Source: Candidatus Bathyarchaeota archaeon CG07_land_8_20_14_0_80_47_9 (GTDB taxonomy: Archaea > Thermoproteota > Bathyarchaeia > Bathyarchaeales > Bathycorpusculaceae). Taken from it: 11,604 bases of DNA. The notes below the pieces were generated by a model. That model had not been told where the DNA came from. It made no database searches and saw nothing but the letters and a program-made list of their open reading frames with translations. Made by a program: the position numbers and the translations under genes. Each line of letters opens with the position of its first letter. Position 1 is the stretch's first letter. The DNA lies in contig PEWI01000147.1 in the NCBI GenBank assembly GCA_002779555.1, positions 1-11,604 of the forward strand, read 5' to 3'. Positions 7,120 through 11,604 of this stretch are shown piece by piece.

Positions 7120-7677
7120 TTAAAGCGGTGCTCCACAGTTACTGCATTTCAGGCTGTTCGCTGGGTTCTTAAAGCTACAGTGACGGCATTCAACTATTTG
7201 TCCTATTCTTTCCAGCGCCTCCACTGAGTCCGTGTCCAGATCTTTGAGTTCCATGAGAGTATCTCCTGACTCAGGATCACAAATCTTGAAGACGTAAACG
7301 GGCCGATCGTTGACTGTGCCTATGACTTTCTTTTCAAAGAATTGACTCAGAGATTTGCCCCGAAACCTTTCTAAGGAGATTTCTTTTACGATCTGCCCCT
7401 TTCTAGCTTCGATCAGTCTTTCGTTTGTCAAGTAGTATTTTGTACCTCGTCCCCTCATGAAGGCTCGAAAGATAAAGAAGAACCCTGTAGCCATTAGGAT
7501 TAGTAAGGGTAAAGCAAGGGCTAATCCAACAAAGACAAAAGCGTTGATTGTGCCTACTGCTCCGCCAATTCCCAGCATCATGCTGAAGAATATGACCCAG
7601 AATCTTGTTCCTCTCTTTCTAGCCCAGACAACATTCTCTCCAGGCTTAAGTCCTTCCTCAGGGGGATTGAACGTCAT
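7120..7677 (-). CDS. Membrane protein with bacterial PH-like domain and C-terminal zinc ribbon
   Basis: A 185-residue protein in three parts. Residues about 27-73 form two hydrophobic helices (FWVIFFSMMLGIGGAVGTI; VFVGLALALPLLILMATGFF). Residues about 77-155 resemble a DUF304/bPH_2 pleckstrin-like domain: TKYYLTNERLIEARKGQIV then KEISLERFRGKSL, the usual '.Y.lTnERli...G......i.l..i' pattern. The end carries a CxxC-x10-CxxC zinc ribbon (CRHCSFKNPANSLKCSNCG). It probably sits in the membrane with PH domain and ribbon in the cytosol; no specific role is known. The frame opens at a TTG (7686), but the ATG at 7675-7677 is preferred: the minus-strand TATA CTATTTATC (about 7708-7716) would start RNA near 7685, nearly leaderless. 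No ribosome site is seen, consistent with that. Confidence 0.8.
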   Translation of the reverse strand: MTFNPPEEGLKPGENVVWARKRGTRFWVIFFSMMLGIGGAVGTINAFVFVGLALALPLLILMATGFFFIFRAFMRGRGTKYYLTNERLIEARKGQIVKEISLERFRGKSLSQFFEKKVIGTVNDRPVYVFKICDPESGDTLMELKDLDTDSVEALERIGQIVECRHCSFKNPANSLKCSNCGAPL

Positions 7678-7733
7678 GATTATCAAAGAATACTTTGTTG
7701 TCTTAAGATAAATAGATTAAAGGAATGGCCCAT

Positions 7734-7786
7734 CTGTTATTGGTGTATGTTATTGTGTTTGTGCTTGTGTGGGTGTGTATTATTAG
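7734..7786 (+). repeat. GT-rich low-complexity tract
   Basis: About 50 bases are almost only G and T with a few A and a single C, including TTGTGTTTGTGCTTGTGTGG. It is non-coding and sits between two convergent-to-nothing minus genes, just beyond a transcript end. No exact repeat unit is kept. Confidence 0.5.
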
Positions 7787-7815
7787 ATTTGAAGGGAAGA
7801 AAAACAATTTCAAAT
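7787..7815 (-). terminator. Possible hairpin/T-tract terminator of the small zinc-ribbon gene
   Basis: ATTTGAA (7787-7793) and TTCAAAT (7809-7815) form a 7-bp inverted repeat that begins 2 nt after the stop of the minus-strand gene. On that strand the loop contains TTTTTCTTCCC, an archaeal-type T-rich stop signal. Confidence 0.35.
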
Positions 7816-7817
7816 GG

Positions 7818-8051
7818 TTATCTTATTATGTTTAAGAATTGAAATCCAGTTAGATGAATCTGGCTTCCACATTTGTTACATTGCAAGATTATCTTGTCTA
7901 AACAGTCTCCCTTCATAACTGGTTCCAAAATTGTATAAGCATCTTCTGTTTTATCATCAGGGGATATCTTAATTCCGCATTTTGGGCATCCAAATTCTCC
8001 TCTTCCCTTGATTTTATATAAGTCAATGGTAAAAAATTTGATTTCTTGCAA
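7818..8051 (-). CDS. Small zinc-ribbon protein, function unknown
   Basis: A 77-residue protein with two cysteine pairs, FGCPKCGIKISPDD (Cys about 22 and 25) and LQCNKCGSQIHLTGF (about 58 and 61), a spacing suited to one zinc ribbon. The central stretch TEDAYTILEPVMKGDCLDKI and the C-terminal HLTGF look conserved in character, and similar small proteins are, to my recollection, common in Bathyarchaeia and Nitrososphaeria; no function is assigned. Start is TTG at 8049-8051 with AGAGG (8060-8064) 8 nt upstream; no in-frame ATG exists before the first cysteines. A TATA-like TTTAGATT lies near 8087-8094 on the minus strand, and the parS-like palindrome at 8109-8124 is just upstream of that, so it may be regulated through it. 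Confidence 0.7.
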   Translation of the reverse strand: MQEIKFFTIDLYKIKGRGEFGCPKCGIKISPDDKTEDAYTILEPVMKGDCLDKIILQCNKCGSQIHLTGFQFLNIIR

Positions 8052-8108
8052 TCCCTATTCCTCTAATTCTCTATCCATAGCCACCAATCTAAATCATTTA
8101 TGGAACAA

Positions 8109-8124
8109 TGTTCTACGTGAAACA
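8109..8124. promoter_or_regulatory. Palindrome 1, parS-like (TGTTCTACGTGAAACA)
   Basis: The 16-mer differs at one base from the bacterial parS consensus TGTTNCACGTGAAACA (position 6 T for C). It is embedded in a longer inverted repeat, ACAATGTT-N8-AACATTGT (8107-8128 region). It lies about 15 bp upstream of the predicted TATA of the minus-strand zinc-ribbon gene, so an operator role is equally possible. Confidence 0.5.
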
Positions 8125-8397
8125 TTGTATTTGCCTATGGAAGATTTCTTCAAAAGACTAAAAAGTGTAGTGTATGTAGGAATAACTATTCATATCGAGT
8201 TAGGTACAATGGTTTATTTGCTTCTCTTTTCCTTTCTTCTTTAGAAATGCTTCTTAATGAGGTAACACTATTAGACTCTACGGTTTTTCTATTCTCAGTT
8301 TTCAATCTTTACGCCTCTTCTTGTGTCGTTGACTGTTGAATATTTGATTTAAGAAGCCAAAATTAGTATTTTGAAATCTGATTTTGAATCAGTAAAA

Positions 8398-8413
8398 TGT
8401 TCTACGTAGAACA
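8398..8413. promoter_or_regulatory. Palindrome 2, perfect (TGTTCTACGTAGAACA)
   Basis: A perfect 16-bp palindrome sharing TGTTCTACGT and the AACA end with palindrome 1, 289 bp away. Against the parS consensus it differs at the symmetric positions 6 and 11 only. It sits about 40-50 bp upstream of the TATA of the plus-strand membrane-protein gene. Confidence 0.55.
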
Positions 8414-8497
8414 ATGTCGTCAGAATGCAGAAATCTGTTCTAATCCCTAGAATTATAAGGAAACCTGAGCACATCTTTCTTTCGCAGATGAAAAGTC

Positions 8498-8779
8498 ATG
8501 AATAAGGCATTCTGGATAATAGAAGCTCTTACTATAGCAACGTTCATACTGGCAATAACAGCAGCCTACATACACGGTGTAGAGGAAGGCATCAATTCAC
8601 AACAGTATCGTATTAAGATGCTTGAGGAGCAATTGCACCCTGGGCTCATCATAGATTACCTTCCATATCTTCATCCCTTAAGGAATACTCTTTTTGGTAT
8701 AGGTTTCTTTTTGACACTTTGCTGGATAGGTGTTGCAGCTATGGTTTTAGGAAGAAGAAAGAACAAGTCCAAAACTTGA
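8498..8779 (+). CDS. Small two-helix membrane protein, unknown function
   Basis: A 93-residue protein with an N-terminal helix (about 5-26, FWIIEALTIATFILAITAAY), a charged middle (HGVEEGINSQQYRIKMLEEQ, about 27-46) likely outside the membrane, a second helix (about 62-86, LFGIGFFLTLCWIGVAAMVL) and a basic tail GRRKNKSKT. The basic tail suggests a cytosolic C-terminus and, with two helices, a cytosolic N-terminus. No family is recognised. The ATG has no ribosome site; the TATA at 8451-8457 would give a leader of about 15-20 nt. A small frame with a GGGAG ribosome site follows after 28 nt and may be co-transcribed. Confidence 0.65.
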   Translation: MNKAFWIIEALTIATFILAITAAYIHGVEEGINSQQYRIKMLEEQLHPGLIIDYLPYLHPLRNTLFGIGFFLTLCWIGVAAMVLGRRKNKSKT

Positions 8780-8807
8780 CAATTCCTTCAAAAATTTTAG
8801 GGAGTCC

Positions 8808-8948
8808 ATGAAAGAACAGTATCGAATCAAAAGATTATCTGTTTTTGAGCTGGTCGAAAAGCTTCATGAAGTTAATAGAATATTTGTGAGTTCGGAAATA
8901 GAAAAAAGAGATGGAATGTTTTGTTGGCTAGATTTTTCTTTTGTCTAG
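8808..8948 (+). CDS. Possible 46-residue small protein
   Basis: An ATG with GGGAG at 8800-8804 (3 nt spacer, rather short) opens 46 codons ending in TAG. The peptide begins MKEQYRIKRLSVFELVEKLH and contains EVNRIFVSSEIEKRDGMFCW; it is charged, likely helical, with no membrane segment and no recognised family. It begins 28 nt after the membrane-protein gene, which suggests one transcript. Its last 21 nt overlap the 3' end of a better supported gene on the other strand, which lowers confidence. Confidence 0.35.
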   Translation: MKEQYRIKRLSVFELVEKLHEVNRIFVSSEIEKRDGMFCWLDFSFV

Positions 8949-9092
8949 GACAGATCTGAAAGATTTTCCACAGCATTCAAAGAGTCCGATCGTAAGCTCC
9001 AGCCTTTTGCCACTCTTGTCTTTCCTTCCAGCCATCTTCCAGGTCTTCTTTGGAGTGCTAACTTCTTTCTTACACTTCGGACATTTAGCCAT
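8928..9092 (-). CDS. 54-residue zinc-binding protein of a widespread archaeal type
   Basis: Reading the minus strand from ATG at 9090-9092 gives MAKCPKCKKEVSTPKKTWKM, then AGRKDKSGKRLELTIGLFEC and CGKSFRSVLDKRKI, ending in TAG. The paired motif CPKC (4-7) and ECCGKSFR (two adjacent Cys near 40-41) forms a likely zinc site; relatives usually read C-x-x-C-G-K-x-F-R, so the second pair is here shortened to CC. The KTWKMAGR..KSG....L.IGLFEC pattern is characteristic of short proteins I recall from many Thermoproteota/Nitrososphaeria genomes; function unknown, possibly RNA or DNA binding. A minus TATA TGTTTTATTC (about 9126-9135) predicts a start near 9106; GTGAG 8 nt upstream of the ATG is a weak ribosome site. 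Tail-to-tail overlap of 21 nt with the plus-strand small frame. Confidence 0.75.
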   Translation of the reverse strand: MAKCPKCKKEVSTPKKTWKMAGRKDKSGKRLELTIGLFECCGKSFRSVLDKRKI

Positions 9093-9248
9093 GGTACTCT
9101 CACTGGGAATACTACATCCGGTTAGAATAAAACATTTTCCGTAACTAGCGCAAGCCAGAGCTTCAAGTTTTCAGCGCACGCTCCTGATAGAACTCGTTGG
9201 CTGTCTTTTCCTCATAGTTAGCAATTTAACTAACATTATAGACAAAAA

Positions 9249-9262
9249 ACTATTTAAATAAC
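9249..9262. promoter_or_regulatory. Bidirectional TATA box AACTATTTAAATAA
   Basis: AACTATTTAAATAACTTT is an excellent archaeal TATA in both directions and preceded by A-rich BRE-like sequence (ACAAAAAAC). On plus it predicts RNA starting near 9280, right before the hairpin at 9283-9306. On minus it predicts a start near 9228. Nearly the same box, AACTATTTAAATAGTT, recurs at 10755-10770. Confidence 0.5.
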
Positions 9263-9282
9263 TTTTTCGCTTACGATTAGTG

Positions 9283-9306
9283 ACGCACGTGTTCTTTTGC
9301 GTGCGT
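9283..9306 (+). other. Perfect 7-bp hairpin at predicted RNA 5' end
   Basis: ACGCACG (9283-9289) pairs with CGTGCGT (9300-9306) across a 10-nt U-rich loop (TGTTCTTTTG). It starts about 25-30 nt after the TATA at 9249-9262, so a transcript would begin with it. Could stabilise the 5' end of a non-coding RNA or leader. Confidence 0.45.
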
Positions 9307-9587
9307 AGCAAGGGAGGAATTCTGGCGAGAGTACATTGCTGGCCCAAACCTCACATAATCGTCTTACCGCCTTGAGTGGCGATGCGCTCGGTCTGTGCCG
9401 TGCAACGTCGAGTATCAAGCAGCACGAAATGTGCAAGAAGTCGGGGATTGCGCGAGAAAGGCGAACATGAGCACTCCCATCTTCACCACATGGTTCGATG
9501 GCCGCAAACTACAGCCATGAGCGCGAGTAATTGCCATTCAGATTCCTTCCCTAGCAGAGGACTCGCGCGTTGAAGGTGGCTGTTTGA

Positions 9588-9689
9588 ATGGGAAAGAAAA
9601 GGAACGAGGGTATGAGCAGCAAATCAGGGAAAAAGAGGCAGAAGAAGACGAAAAAGAGGAGGAGAAGACAAAGAAAGACGGCGAAATAG
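9588..9689 (+). CDS. Possible 33-residue highly basic peptide
   Basis: ATG with AAGGTGG (9573-9579) 8 nt upstream opens 33 codons ending in TAG: MGKKRNEGMSSKSGKKRQKK followed by TKKRRRRQRKTAK. More than half of the residues are Lys or Arg, as in small chromatin-like or ribosome-associated peptides, or an RNA-binding tail. The DNA is a purine-only-like tract, so low complexity could explain the composition; in the +2 frame the same DNA encodes an acidic stretch (REKEAEEDEKEEEKTKKDGE). The ribosome site supports the basic frame. No family is recognised. Confidence 0.4.
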   Translation: MGKKRNEGMSSKSGKKRQKKTKKRRRRQRKTAK

Positions 9690-9730
9690 ACTCCGTGCGC
9701 GCGTAATATATTTGACAAATGGGATTCAAC

Positions 9731-9895
9731 ATGGTTAAGATTGAAATCGACATCTAGGAAGCAGAATACGAAATAATCACAAAGATTGCGGAAAAGATGG
9801 GTATTTCGGTCGAAGGCCTAATTCAGCAAGCAGTAAACCAAGAGCTTGCAGAAATGACCATTTTGCTTCAGAGATCGGAAAATTTTGAGAGCTAG
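9731..9895 (+). pseudogene. Ribbon-helix-helix (CopG/Arc-type) DNA-binding protein with in-frame TAG at codon 9
   Basis: From ATG 9731 the frame reads MVKIEIDI, then TAG (9755-9757), then EAEYEIITKIAEKMGISVEG and LIQQAVNQELAEM..., ending in TAG at 9893. With the stop read through, the 54-codon product has the exact RHH plan: an N-terminal beta strand with alternating residues, helix A (EAEYEIITKIAEKMG) and helix B (SVEGLIQQAVNQEL). Such proteins are dimeric operator-binding repressors, often of plasmids or toxin-antitoxin pairs. No other start could supply the strand, so the gene is either dead or suppressed. TAG ends several apparently intact genes here, which argues against general pyrrolysine decoding. 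The preceding TATA-like TAATATATTT (9706-9715) is close to leaderless spacing. Confidence 0.6.
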
Positions 9896-10068
9896 CAGAC
9901 CTTCTTTTCCTCGTTGCACTTTCCAACTACGATAATAGAACGAGTGTGCGCTGTTTCTGTTCCTGGTTACAGCTGATGTGAAAGTTTCATCCATCCATGT
10001 ATGTAGCTTTGAAATCGTTTACCATATCTTTTTAGACTAGCTTGATGGTGTTCTTCATGACTCGGCAT
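9896..10068 (-). pseudogene. Broken small gene with IHxWMDE-like motif (frameshifted)
   Basis: On minus, ATG at 10066-10068 reads MPSHEEHHQASLKRYGKRFQ then SYIHGWMKLSHQL and TAA. Shifting frame at about 10000 gives instead HTWMDETFTSAVTRNRNSAH and SFYYRSWKVQRGKEGLLALK, open further leftward. Joined by a one-base insertion the text becomes ..KRYGKRFQSYIH-WMDETF.., which weakly recalls small archaeal/viral proteins starting with 'HE.H...S...YG...IH.WMDE'. The DNA there is a run of 4-bp near-repeats (TACATACA, TGGATGGATG), a plausible slippage site. The family and function are uncertain; a decayed DDE transposase ('WMDETF') was also considered. Confidence 0.35.
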
Positions 10069-10172
10069 TAGTATTCATCTCAAACACTGGCGGTTGCATC
10101 GATATAGATGCTAGCAAGAACATCCGAAAGCCAACGTTAGCACTAAGCTGTGATTTTGCGCGCTACAGAAAC

Positions 10173-10710
10173 CTAGAAATCCTCTTCCAATTCCATTGTA
10201 CTATATGCCTTGTTTTCTTCGATCAGCTTGTCTGTATCGTTTTGCTTTTCTTTTTTTCTCTTTCTTACTTTTTTCATACCACTTAGCTTTGGCAGGCCTC
10301 TGCCACCCCTTGACCCTTGCATATCCCCCTATTCTCAGGGACTCTGAATGTCAGTGTTTCCGCAGTTCGAACACTTGTTCGGTCTTGCCGTTGCGTGTGG
10401 TTCTTTTCATCTGTGCTGGCAGGTGTAGCAGTTTAACTTCCTTCTGGCTTCCTACACGTATTCAACTCTCAGGAAAAGCTCTGCTCCACGTTTACCGAGT
10501 CCAATACTATCTGCAAATCCTAGTTTTCTTGCGTCCAATAATCCTCTTTATTCTGATCAATATACTTGGCCTTGAGCCATCTACACATTCTTCGGTATCA
10601 ATCACGATATCTTTTGGCAAGTCATTTGCTACTACTATTTTCTTGTGGATTGAAGATACTAATTTCTGTTTTATTTCTGAGTCTCTTCCACTTTTGATTC
10701 GTTCTACCAT
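10173..10710 (-). pseudogene. Degraded gene for a zinc-ribbon protein with basic and acidic tail
   Basis: Minus ATG at 10708-10710 opens 67 codons (MVERIKSGRDSEIKQKLVSS, IVVANDLPKDIVIDTEECVD, GSRPSILIRIKRI) ending in TAG at 10507. In the neighbouring frame the text continues from about 10522 as ARKLGFADSIGLGKRGAELF, LRVEYV, TAG (10452-10454), RRKLNCYTCQHR, TGA (10407-10409), KEPHATARPNKCSNCGNTDI, two more stops (10335-10337, 10329-10331), then a lysine-rich stretch and TDKLIEENKAYSTMELEEDF ending at 10173. The CxxC...CxxC ribbon with the TGA just where relatives carry Trp ('CG.xW') makes a former coding frame convincing. GAAAGGAAAG precedes the ATG, and the palindromic TATA at 10755-10770 would drive it. 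The 67-residue N-terminal piece might still be made; the last 49 codons (ATG 10322) could also form a separate frame. Confidence 0.6.
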
Positions 10711-10754
10711 TCTGTTTTACTTTCCTTTCGGTCAAACTAATAATATAGCAGAGA

Positions 10755-10770
10755 AACTATTTAAATAGTT
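10755..10770. promoter_or_regulatory. Perfectly palindromic bidirectional TATA AACTATTTAAATAGTT
   Basis: A perfect 16-bp palindrome containing TTTAAA. On plus it predicts RNA from about 10788, 28 nt before the GTG of the VIT1-like gene; on minus it predicts RNA from about 10735, some 25 nt before the ATG of the broken zinc-ribbon gene. One box therefore likely served both divergent genes. Confidence 0.55.
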
Positions 10771-10815
10771 ATTTGCCTACTATATCAGACACTCAGAAAA
10801 AAAGGGATCACCAAC

Positions 10816-11394
10816 GTGAACTTGCGAACTTTATCCAGAACAGGCAAAGAGATCGGGCCTGTCCTTCGCAGGTTTTTCATAAATACCTTGTTCGACTCGA
10901 CGTTCATGCAGATGGGCATAATCATCGGTTCCATATTTGCTGCAAATCCAGACTTACGACTAGTCATAGGAACTTTGATATCCAGCAGTGTTGCGCTGGG
11001 AATATCGAGTGGCGTCAGTGTCTACGAATCTGAAAAGTTAGAGCGGGAGAGAAGGGTTGCCGAACTTGAAAAGGCTCTGTTCAGAAATCTCGACCATACC
11101 ATGATCACTGAGAACTACAAGACTTATGCAATAGTACTTTCTATTGTTAACTTCTTGACGCCGTTTATGTGTTGTGGCATCGTAATCATTCCCTTGGTTC
11201 TCGCGATGTTCAGATTGACTAGCATCGTAACAGCATCTTGGGCCTCAATATTATTGGCGCTAGGCATCCTTTTCGTTGCAGGAACCTATTTAGGAAGACT
11301 TGGAAGACAGAATCCCTTCATCAAAGGGCTAAGGATGACAGCGTTTGGCGTCATTGCTTTCGTTGCAGGGTTTCTGATTCAGACCTTGATCTAA
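10816..11394 (+). CDS. VIT1/Ccc1-like integral membrane protein
   Basis: A 192-residue membrane protein resembling the archaeal branch of the VIT1/Ccc1 (iron/manganese transporter) family. Hydrophobic segments lie near 31-43, 47-68, 104-133, 137-159 and 172-192, giving five helices. The family hallmark is the loop after helix 2: LGISSGVSVYESEKLERERR followed by VAELEKALFRNLDHT, an acidic amphipathic helix which in VIT proteins faces the cytosol and handles metal. In the eukaryotic proteins it moves Fe2+/Mn2+ out of the cytosol against protons; substrate in archaeal members is unproven. Start is GTG with only a weak AAGGGAT upstream, consistent with a short leader from the palindromic TATA at 10755-10770. 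The stop is 40 bp from the convergent DUF211 gene. Confidence 0.75.
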   Translation: MNLRTLSRTGKEIGPVLRRFFINTLFDSTFMQMGIIIGSIFAANPDLRLVIGTLISSSVALGISSGVSVYESEKLERERRVAELEKALFRNLDHTMITENYKTYAIVLSIVNFLTPFMCCGIVIIPLVLAMFRLTSIVTASWASILLALGILFVAGTYLGRLGRQNPFIKGLRMTAFGVIAFVAGFLIQTLI

Positions 11395-11434
11395 GAGAGG
11401 CACTCTACTTGCGAAAGCATTGCTATCAAAGAGA

Positions 11435-11604
11435 CTACACTTTGGCTACGCTAATCTCGTCTATTCCTCTTACAGAAACGCCGTGTCTATCCATAACTTT
11501 CGAGAGCGCATCATAGTTTATCTTGGTTCCTTTCACTGTTATCTTTATGGTTTCTGTCTTGGAGTCAACTTCACTGACGACTATGTCTATCCCTTCTACC
11601 CCAT
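11435..11604 (-). CDS. DUF211 family protein, N-terminus off the right edge
   Basis: The last 56 residues are visible on minus: GVEGIDIVVSEVDSKTETIK, ITVKGTKINYDALSKVMDRH, GVSVRGIDEISVAKV, then TAG. The pattern 'GV.gV.i.v.evD..TE.ikiti.G..i....i...ie..G..i.siDev' is the DUF211 signature, a ferredoxin-like beta-alpha-beta fold of about 90-100 residues common in archaea and stable as an oligomer. Members have been linked to metal binding only loosely, and no firm role is known. It converges on the VIT1-like gene with a 40-bp gap lacking a strong T-tract on either strand. Confidence 0.8.
   Translation of the reverse strand, partial: GVEGIDIVVSEVDSKTETIKITVKGTKINYDALSKVMDRHGVSVRGIDEISVAKV

Larger units (their letters stand above)
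8052..8497. other. 446-bp AT-rich intergenic region with two related palindromes
   Basis: This region separates the divergent zinc-ribbon and small membrane protein genes. No supported coding frame is present; a 78-codon plus frame (8008-8244) overlaps the zinc-ribbon gene and has no recognisable content. It holds the two palindromes annotated separately, an extra half-site CTGTTCTA (8435-8442), and a plus-strand TATA AATTATAAGG (8451-8460) for the membrane-protein gene. Confidence 0.6.
9093..9587. other. 495 bp without a firm gene: bidirectional promoter, hairpins and micro-ORFs
   Basis: The first part holds the TATA for the 54-residue gene and an inverted repeat GTTAG-N8-CTAAC (9217-9234). 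A bidirectional TATA follows (9249-9262). From about 9280 the DNA becomes clearly GC-richer than its flanks. On plus there is a 5' hairpin (9283-9306), a strong GGGAGG (9312-9317) with no ATG at proper distance, a frame from TTG 9336 to TGA 9470 (44 codons), then ATGA-overlapping frames 9467-9520 (17 aa, MSTPIFTTWFDGRKLQP) and 9517-9573 (18 aa, MSASNCHSDSFPSRGLAR). GCGCGAGT (9521-9528) and ACTCGCGC (9561-9568) form an 8-bp inverted repeat. It may be a structured RNA, a decayed gene or a leader; none is proven. Confidence 0.4.

Noticed and set aside
9280..9560. RNase P or SRP RNA in the GC-rich region
   Set aside because: The conserved RNase P GAGGAAAGUC-like and SRP domain IV motifs were looked for and not found.
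9376..9573. 65-codon plus frame opened by GTG
   Set aside because: No ribosome site at its start and no family resemblance; kept only as part of the micro-ORF region.
9538..9753. 71-codon minus-strand frame full of Ser and Phe
   Set aside because: Antisense of the purine-rich tract; composition is explained by the opposite strand and no motif is present.
10196..10768. A 190-codon plus-strand frame rich in Phe, Leu, Ser and Cys that looks like a membrane protein
   Set aside because: It is antisense to the lysine-rich zinc-ribbon relic, whose Lys codons give Phe/Leu on the opposite strand; it runs into the palindromic TATA and has no ribosome site or recognisable motif.
1..11604. CRISPR array or rRNA genes
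   Set aside because: No regularly spaced direct repeats and no rRNA-like segments were seen on either strand.

Overview
The window looks like chromosomal DNA of a TACK-group archaeon, most like Bathyarchaeia; the lineage is inferred from family resemblance, not tested. Archaeal signs are TATA/BRE-like promoters about 25 nt upstream of short-leadered or leaderless starts, GGTGA-type ribosome binding sites, TTG starts, many small zinc-ribbon proteins, a VIT1/Ccc1-like protein, a DUF211 protein and an archaeal-type tyrosine recombinase relic.

Layout. (1) 1-3370, minus strand: a nucleotide-sugar block transcribed as NDP-sugar pyrophosphorylase, then phosphoglucosamine/phosphomannomutase (17 nt gap, ribosome site overlapping the upstream stop), then after a 252-bp hairpin-bearing gap a nucleotide-sugar dehydrogenase that runs off the left edge. 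Together these would activate a hexose(amine) 1-phosphate and oxidise the product for glycans. (2) 3450-4208, plus: a creatininase-family metal amidohydrolase, divergent from the block and ending 2 nt from the convergent glutamine synthetase. (3) 4211-6180: type I glutamine synthetase (minus) and an Lrp/AsnC regulator (plus) share a divergent promoter with a centred inverted repeat, a natural nitrogen-control pair. (4) 6286-6373: tRNA-Leu(GAG) with encoded CCA; its 3' half is overlapped by a truncated, catalytically dead integrase, so an element once used this tRNA as attachment site. (5) 6980-9092: AT-richer accessory-looking DNA with a membrane PH-domain/zinc-ribbon protein, two small zinc-ribbon proteins, a small two-helix membrane protein and two parS-like palindromes. 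(6) 9093-10754: a gene graveyard. A strong bidirectional TATA, a 5' hairpin and a chain of ATGA-overlapping micro-ORFs are followed by a lysine/arginine-rich peptide, a ribbon-helix-helix gene with an in-frame TAG, and two minus-strand genes broken by frameshifts and stops. (7) 10755-11604: a palindromic TATA drives a VIT1/Ccc1-like membrane protein (plus), convergent with a DUF211 gene running off the right edge.

The most interesting points are the paired parS-like palindromes, the run of recently broken genes (several only visible when stops are read through), the dead integrase on tRNA-Leu, and the shared GS/Lrp control region. No complete novel system is evident; the second att copy of the element was not found by eye in this window.
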